A stretch of 64,000 bases of DNA from Amycolatopsis azurea DSM 43854 (lineage in GTDB: Bacteria > Actinomycetota > Actinomycetes > Mycobacteriales > Pseudonocardiaceae): NCBI RefSeq assembly GCF_001995215.1, contig NZ_MUXN01000027.1, positions 248,001-312,000 of the forward strand, given 5' to 3'. The position numbers and the translations under genes are program-made. This document shows, piece after piece, positions 60,043-64,000 of the stretch. Positions within the stretch are counted from its first letter, which is position 1, and each line of letters starts with the position of its first letter. The notes under the pieces are model-generated. The model was not told where the DNA came from. It made no database searches and worked only from the letters and a program-made list of their open reading frames with translations.

Positions 60043-60135
60043 CTTTCTTTCGTATATCGAGAATAGCCCGCTGACCTGTCATCGGTCAACGGGCGGTATA
60101 CCGGCGTTTGCCGCAGGTCCGTGGCGATCAATGAG

Positions 60136-60182
60136 GTGAAGGGGACTTTCCGCTCATGGCACGCGCGGAAAGTCCCCTTCAC
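60136..60182. repeat. Hairpin, GTGAAGGGGACTTTCC type
   Basis: Perfect 18-bp arms (60136-60153 and 60165-60182). Sister of 44307-44353, with two extra paired bases next to the loop. Confidence 0.82.
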
Positions 60183-60224
60183 CGCGGTCTTGCGGTCCTC
60201 GCGGGGTGACGAAGGCTCGGAAGC

Positions 60225-60289
60225 GTCGCGAAAGCCACTTTCGCGGCGTCTGGTGTCCTGTCTGGTGTCCCGAAAGTGGCTTTCGCGAC
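60225..60289. repeat. Hairpin, GTCGCGAAAG type
   Basis: Perfect 19-bp arms (60225-60243 and 60271-60289). The outer bases differ from the copies at 132 and 44395 (GTCGCG for GTTGCG) with the change mirrored in the other arm. The 27-nt loop holds a tandem tctggtgtcc. Confidence 0.8.
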
Positions 60290-60320
60290 ACCGGCGGAGG
60301 CAGGCGAGCGGTCGAGGTGG

Positions 60321-60364
60321 TCGTGAGTGGTAAGTGCCGTTAGAACGGCACTTACCACTCACGA
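60321..60364. repeat. Perfect palindrome, GTGAGTG family
   Basis: Arms 60321-60341 and 60344-60364 with AG between, as at 52-97. Core GTGAGTGGTAAGTGCCGTT: two changes from the other copy, both compensated. Last of three palindromes in the 414-bp gene-free stretch 60013-60426. Confidence 0.85.
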
Positions 60365-60426
60365 GGCCCTCCACGGTTCGGCACCCTGGTCGCCTGGTCG
60401 CCGCCGCCCTCGCCTTTGGGAGCCTG

Positions 60427-61350
60427 TCAGCGGTTCTGGACGTGCTGCCAGCCGAAGCGGCCCTTGATGCAGAGGTTCCCGTGGGTCACCGGGCTCTCGT
60501 GCGGAGAGGTGACCTTGACGATCTCGTTGTCCTGGACGTGCAGGGTGAGGTTGCAGCCGACCCCGCAGAAGGTGCAGACGGTGGTCGTCGCGGTCTGCCG
60601 GGACTCGTCCCAGGTTCCGTCCACACGCTTGTCATGCTCGCGCTTGAAACTCAGCGCGCCGGTCGGGCAGACCTCGACGCAGTTTCCACAGTAGACACAC
60701 GCGCTGTCCGGCAGCGGGTTCGCGAACTCCGTCGAGATCCGTGCGCCGAAACCGCGTCCCGCCATGGTGATGGCGAAGGTGTTCTGCCACTGCTCGCCGC
60801 ACGCGTCGACACATTTGTAGCACTGGATACACTTCCCGTAGTCGCGGACGTAGAGCTCATTGTCCACTTTGGCCGGTTGCCGCACCGTCGCCGCCGTCAG
60901 ACCGTCCGGGATCTCGTGTTCTCCGGGACGCCGCTCGTCCCGGTCGTCCGAAGGCGGTGCGGGCGGCCCGAAACGCTCGGGTTCCGCTCCGCACTCGGCC
61001 ATCCAGCCCGCGACGTCGGGAGTGGTGGACAGATCCGTGGCCGAGCCCAGCAGTTCCAGCACCACTTGGCGACTGAGCCGGGTCCGGTCGGTCTCGGTCC
61101 GCACCACCATCCCCGGTTCCGCCTTGCGGGAGCACGACGGGACGAGCGTGCGCGATCCTTCGACCTCCACCATGCAGACACGACAGGCGTTCGCCGGTTC
61201 GAGCGTGTCGCCGTAGCAGAGTGTCGGGATGTCCTTGCCCGCGGCGGCGCAGGCGTCGAGGATCGTGGAGCACTCCGGAACTCTGACCGTCTCACCGTCC
61301 ACAGTGAACTCGACGAGCCGACGCGGGAGTCCTAGTCCGACAATGGTCAT
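60427..61350 (-). CDS. Formate dehydrogenase iron-sulfur subunit with MopB Fe4S4 tail
   Basis: A 307-residue electron-transfer subunit. An N-terminal [2Fe-2S] ferredoxin domain (CYGDTLEPANACRVCMVE, then VPSC) is followed by two [4Fe-4S] motifs (CIQCYKCVDACG; CVYCGNCVEVCPTGAL). The C-terminus has the Fe4S4 signature of molybdopterin oxidoreductases (CTFCGVGCNL, then NLCIKGRFGW) and stops six codons later, where a full FdhA would enter the Mo domain. The Mo domain is encoded by a separate gene at 63094-64000. Start overlaps the fdhB-like stop as ATGA. It carries electrons between the Mo site and the NADH module. Confidence 0.85.
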   Translation of the reverse strand: MTIVGLGLPRRLVEFTVDGETVRVPECSTILDACAAAGKDIPTLCYGDTLEPANACRVCMVEVEGSRTLVPSCSRKAEPGMVVRTETDRTRLSRQVVLELLGSATDLSTTPDVAGWMAECGAEPERFGPPAPPSDDRDERRPGEHEIPDGLTAATVRQPAKVDNELYVRDYGKCIQCYKCVDACGEQWQNTFAITMAGRGFGARISTEFANPLPDSACVYCGNCVEVCPTGALSFKREHDKRVDGTWDESRQTATTTVCTFCGVGCNLTLHVQDNEIVKVTSPHESPVTHGNLCIKGRFGWQHVQNR

Positions 61351-63083
61351 GATCGTTCCTCCAGCGCGCCGAGCCGGTCGATCGCCGACTCGATGGCGTT
61401 CCAGGCGGTCTGGCCCAGTCCGCAGATGGACGAATCCCGCATCACCTGACCGACTTCGCGCAGCAGCGCGAGATCGTCCCCACCGGTCCCGAGCCTGCGG
61501 CCGCCGACGATCCGGTGCAGCGCCTCCTCCTGGCGCACCGTTCCGATCCGGCAGGGGACGCACTGCCCGCACGACTCGTCACGGAAGAACGACGCGATCC
61601 GCAGCAGGAACCCGCCGAGGTCGGCCTGGTCGTCCAGCGCCAGCACGACACCGGAGCCGAGCGTGGTACCCGCCGCGCGGGCGTCCTCCATCGTCAACGG
61701 GAGGCCGGTTTCGTCCGGGCGCACGAATCCGCCGGCCGCGCCGCCGAGCAGGATCGCCCTGAGTTCGCGGCCTTCCGGCACTCCCCCGGCGAGTTCGAGC
61801 AACTCACCCAACGTCGTGCCGAACGGGACCTCGTACACGCCGGGACGCCGGATGTTGCCGGACAGGCAGAACAGCTTCGGCCCGGCCGAGCGTTCGGTCC
61901 CGATGCGGCGATACGCCTCGCAGCCTTCGGTGAGGATCAGCGGGATGTTGACCAGGGTCTCGACGTTGTTCACCACCGTCGGCTTGCCGAACAACCCCTT
62001 CTCCACGGGGAACGGCGGCTTGGTCCTCGGCTCGCCGCGGAAACCTTCGATCGAGTTGAAGATCGCCGTTTCCTCACCGCAGATGTAGGCGCCCGCGCCC
62101 CGCCTGATCTCGATGTCGAACGAGAAACCCTGGCGTCCCATGATGTTCTCGCCCAGAAACCCCCTTTCACGGGCGACCTCGATGGCGTTCCGGAGCACCT
62201 TCAGTGCACGCGGGTACTCGCCACGCAGGTAGACGTAGCCCTTCTGGGCCCCGATGGCGAACGCGGCGATCGTCATCGCCTCGACGAGCGCGAACGGATC
62301 CCCCTCGATCAGCACGCGATCCTTGAACGTGCCCGGCTCGCTCTCGTCGGCGTTGCAGACGAGGTAGCGCGTCCGCTCGGCCTGCCGCGCGGTGGCGTCC
62401 CACTTCCGGCCGGTCGGGAACGCCGCCCCGCCCCGGCCCATCAGCCCCGACTCGGTCACCTCGCGGATGACCCCGGCCGGACCGAGCACCAACGCGTTCC
62501 GCAAGGCCGCGTAGCCACCGGCGGCACGATAGGCGTCCAGGCTCCCCGGATCGACGACCCCGACCCGGCGCAACAGCCGCAGTCCCGGTTCCCCTTGTTG
62601 CGGAACGGAAACCGGCGCTTCGTCCCCGTCAGGCGGATGAACGACCTCGCCCGGTGTGACCGGAGCGATCAGCCGTTCTTCGGCGGGGTCGCCCGCCTGG
62701 AAGATCAGCGCAGCGGGGGCACGCTCACAGACACCCAGGCAAGGACTCCGGTGCCAAGTGACTCCCTCGACACCGGCCAGCGCATCGCACACCGCGTCCG
62801 CGCCGTTCACCCGGCACGCCAGATCCGTGCAGACGTGGACCACGCGTGGCGGCCGCTCCTTGAGCGAGAACAGTGCGTAGAAGCTCGCCACCCCGTACGC
62901 CTCGGCCGGTGGGACGTTCAGCCGACGGCAGATGTGGTTCAACGCTCCCTGGCTGATCCATCCAACCCGGTCGTTGACCGCGTGCAGGGCGGGCAAGAGC
63001 TGGTCGCGGCGGGTGGCACCGAGCGCGTCGACCGCGTCCCGTTCGATCTCCGCCGGTTCGGCGTTCAGGAAGCGCAGGTCCAT
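61347..63083 (-). CDS. NAD-binding subunit of formate dehydrogenase (NuoE-NuoF fusion)
   Basis: A 578-residue fused subunit. Residues ~1-150 are the thioredoxin-like [2Fe-2S] NuoE module (Cys in VHVCTDLACRVNG and SPCLGVCERAP). Residues ~160-578 are NuoF: FMN/NADH site ESGLMGRGGAAFPTGRKWD and YLVCNADESEPGTFKDR, an SLBB region, then the [4Fe-4S] motif CGQCVPCRIGT with the fourth Cys in SSICGLG. It passes electrons between formate oxidation and NAD. It lies 10 bp after the catalytic subunit gene and overlaps the iron-sulfur subunit start. Confidence 0.93.
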   Translation of the reverse strand: MDLRFLNAEPAEIERDAVDALGATRRDQLLPALHAVNDRVGWISQGALNHICRRLNVPPAEAYGVASFYALFSLKERPPRVVHVCTDLACRVNGADAVCDALAGVEGVTWHRSPCLGVCERAPAALIFQAGDPAEERLIAPVTPGEVVHPPDGDEAPVSVPQQGEPGLRLLRRVGVVDPGSLDAYRAAGGYAALRNALVLGPAGVIREVTESGLMGRGGAAFPTGRKWDATARQAERTRYLVCNADESEPGTFKDRVLIEGDPFALVEAMTIAAFAIGAQKGYVYLRGEYPRALKVLRNAIEVARERGFLGENIMGRQGFSFDIEIRRGAGAYICGEETAIFNSIEGFRGEPRTKPPFPVEKGLFGKPTVVNNVETLVNIPLILTEGCEAYRRIGTERSAGPKLFCLSGNIRRPGVYEVPFGTTLGELLELAGGVPEGRELRAILLGGAAGGFVRPDETGLPLTMEDARAAGTTLGSGVVLALDDQADLGGFLLRIASFFRDESCGQCVPCRIGTVRQEEALHRIVGGRRLGTGGDDLALLREVGQVMRDSSICGLGQTAWNAIESAIDRLGALEERS

Positions 63084-63093
63084 TCCGGACTCC

Positions 63094-64000
63094 TCACACG
63101 GCGGCGGGCAGCTTCTCGACCCGGATCGCGGCGGCCTTGTACTCGGCCGTCCCCGCGACCGGACAGGTCGCCTCGATGGTGATGACGTTGACGTCGATCT
63201 CGTCCGGGAAGTGGAAGGTCATGAACGCCAGGCCCGGACGCAGCCCCTCGTCGATCCGGACCGGCGCCTCGATCTCGCCCCGGCGGGACGAGATCCGCAC
63301 GACTTCGTCCTCGGTGACGCCGAGCTTCACCGCGTCGGCCGGGCAGAGGTCGAGGGTCTCCCCGCGACGCAACGGCGACGGGAAACCGCCGGACTGGACG
63401 CCGGTGTTGTAGGAGTCCAGCCGTCGTCCGGTGGTCAGCCGGATCGGGAAGTCCTCGGTGAGCAGGTCCACCGGCGGGCTGTGCGCGATCACCGTGAACG
63501 GCGCCGGGCGGCCGCGTTTCGCCGGGTCCTCCTCCCAGAGGCGGCCGTGCAGGAACGTCGGTTCGAGCTCGTCTTCGCGGTAGCAGGGCCATTGGATGCC
63601 ACAGAGTTCCTCCAGCCGCGCGTAGCTCATCCCGGCGTGCATCGGGGACAGCGTCCGGAGTTCGTCCCAGACGTCCTCCCCGCCCTGATAGTTCCAATCG
63701 TGGCCGAGACGCCGGGCGAGTTCGCACAGCAGCTGGATGTCGTCGCGCGCGCCGTCGGGCGGTTCGAGTGCCTTGCGGACCCGCTGGACCCGGCGTTCGC
63801 TGTTGGTGAAGGTGCCGTCGGATTCGCACCAGGCCGCGGATGCGGGCAGCACGACGTCGGCGAGCTGCGCGGTCTTGGTGAGAAAGATGTCCTGCACCAC
63901 CAGATGGTCCACATTGGACAGGCGTTTGATCGTGTGCTCGCAGTCCGCCTCCGACTGCACCGGGTTCTCCCCGATGATGTAGACGCAGGTCAGGTCGCCG
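63094..64000 (-). CDS. Formate dehydrogenase catalytic subunit, C-terminal part (cut by window end)
   Basis: About 302 C-terminal codons of a molybdopterin oxidoreductase; the frame is open to base 64000, so the gene starts outside. Visible motifs: VYIIGENPVQSEAD, LVVQDIFLTKTAQLADVVLPAS, AAWCESDGTFTNSERRVQRV and the molydopterin-dinucleotide domain (LTTGRRLDSYNTGVQSGG, MTFHFPDEIDVNVIT). Together with the two downstream genes it forms an NAD-dependent formate dehydrogenase. Whether it has its own N-terminal Fe4S4 domain cannot be seen. Cytoplasmic complex expected. Confidence 0.9.
   Translation of the reverse strand, partial: GDLTCVYIIGENPVQSEADCEHTIKRLSNVDHLVVQDIFLTKTAQLADVVLPASAAWCESDGTFTNSERRVQRVRKALEPPDGARDDIQLLCELARRLGHDWNYQGGEDVWDELRTLSPMHAGMSYARLEELCGIQWPCYREDELEPTFLHGRLWEEDPAKRGRPAPFTVIAHSPPVDLLTEDFPIRLTTGRRLDSYNTGVQSGGFPSPLRRGETLDLCPADAVKLGVTEDEVVRISSRRGEIEAPVRIDEGLRPGLAFMTFHFPDEIDVNVITIEATCPVAGTAEYKAAAIRVEKLPAAV

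Overview
The window looks like chromosome from a high-GC actinomycete, most likely Pseudonocardiaceae and plausibly Amycolatopsis. The reasons are very high third-position GC, the gene families present (DosR/DevR and Acg-type nitroreductases, ANTAR and GAF regulators, GerW, PspAB, Tat-exported enzymes, BM3-like P450) and intergenic DNA full of long perfect palindromes. The species is an inference; no rRNA or tRNA gene is visible. I find no CRISPR array, prophage or complete insertion sequence.

Layout. 1-722: gene-free, two palindromes and a duplicated ~210-bp element. 0.7-9.5 kb: small metabolic and regulatory genes (methyltransferase, glycosyltransferase, TetR/P450, TetR/SDR, AhpD-like protein, metal-type regulator facing folE, exporter). 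9.6-12.1 kb: a lone membrane KAP P-loop NTPase. 12-17.7 kb: flavin reductase, an SRPBCC-acyl-CoA ligase fusion, and a second acyl-CoA ligase broken by one in-frame TAG beside its GAF-LuxR regulator. 17.7-21.8 kb: surface and exported proteins and a GlxA regulator. 21.9-37 kb: a dormancy/stress signalling island with two Acg nitroreductases, a DUF1876 protein, a DosS-like kinase, DosR, two ANTAR proteins, a lone receiver, a 1502-residue poly-HAMP hybrid kinase, a PAS kinase with its NarL partner, a tandem universal stress protein and PspAB; candidate DosR boxes lie in it. 37-39.4 kb: a translationally coupled polyamine operon (ornithine decarboxylase, AdoMet decarboxylase, spermidine synthase). 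39.4-50 kb: exporter/Lrp, UvrA-like resistance ATPase, LigD polymerase, TetR genes, GerW, exported agmatine deiminase, GntR and a nitrilase-type hydrolase. 50-56.6 kb: a membrane hydrolase coupled to a penicillin-acylase family enzyme, ArsR regulator, lytic transglycosylase, PNPOx-like protein. 56.6-60 kb: a complete glyoxylate-to-glycerate operon (gcl, glxR, hyi). 60.4 kb to the end: a formate dehydrogenase operon whose catalytic subunit runs off the window.

Many regulators sit divergently from their likely targets with visible dyad operators between them (P450, SDR, agmatine deiminase, nitrilase, plus an autoregulated ArsR gene). The signals that the genes do not explain are DNA-level: several families of intergenic palindromes whose copies differ by matched changes in both arms, an 11-bp palindrome TCCACWGTGGA found seven times inside and between genes, a duplicated element at the left edge with a covarying stem, and a 36-bp repeat flanking the acylase pair.
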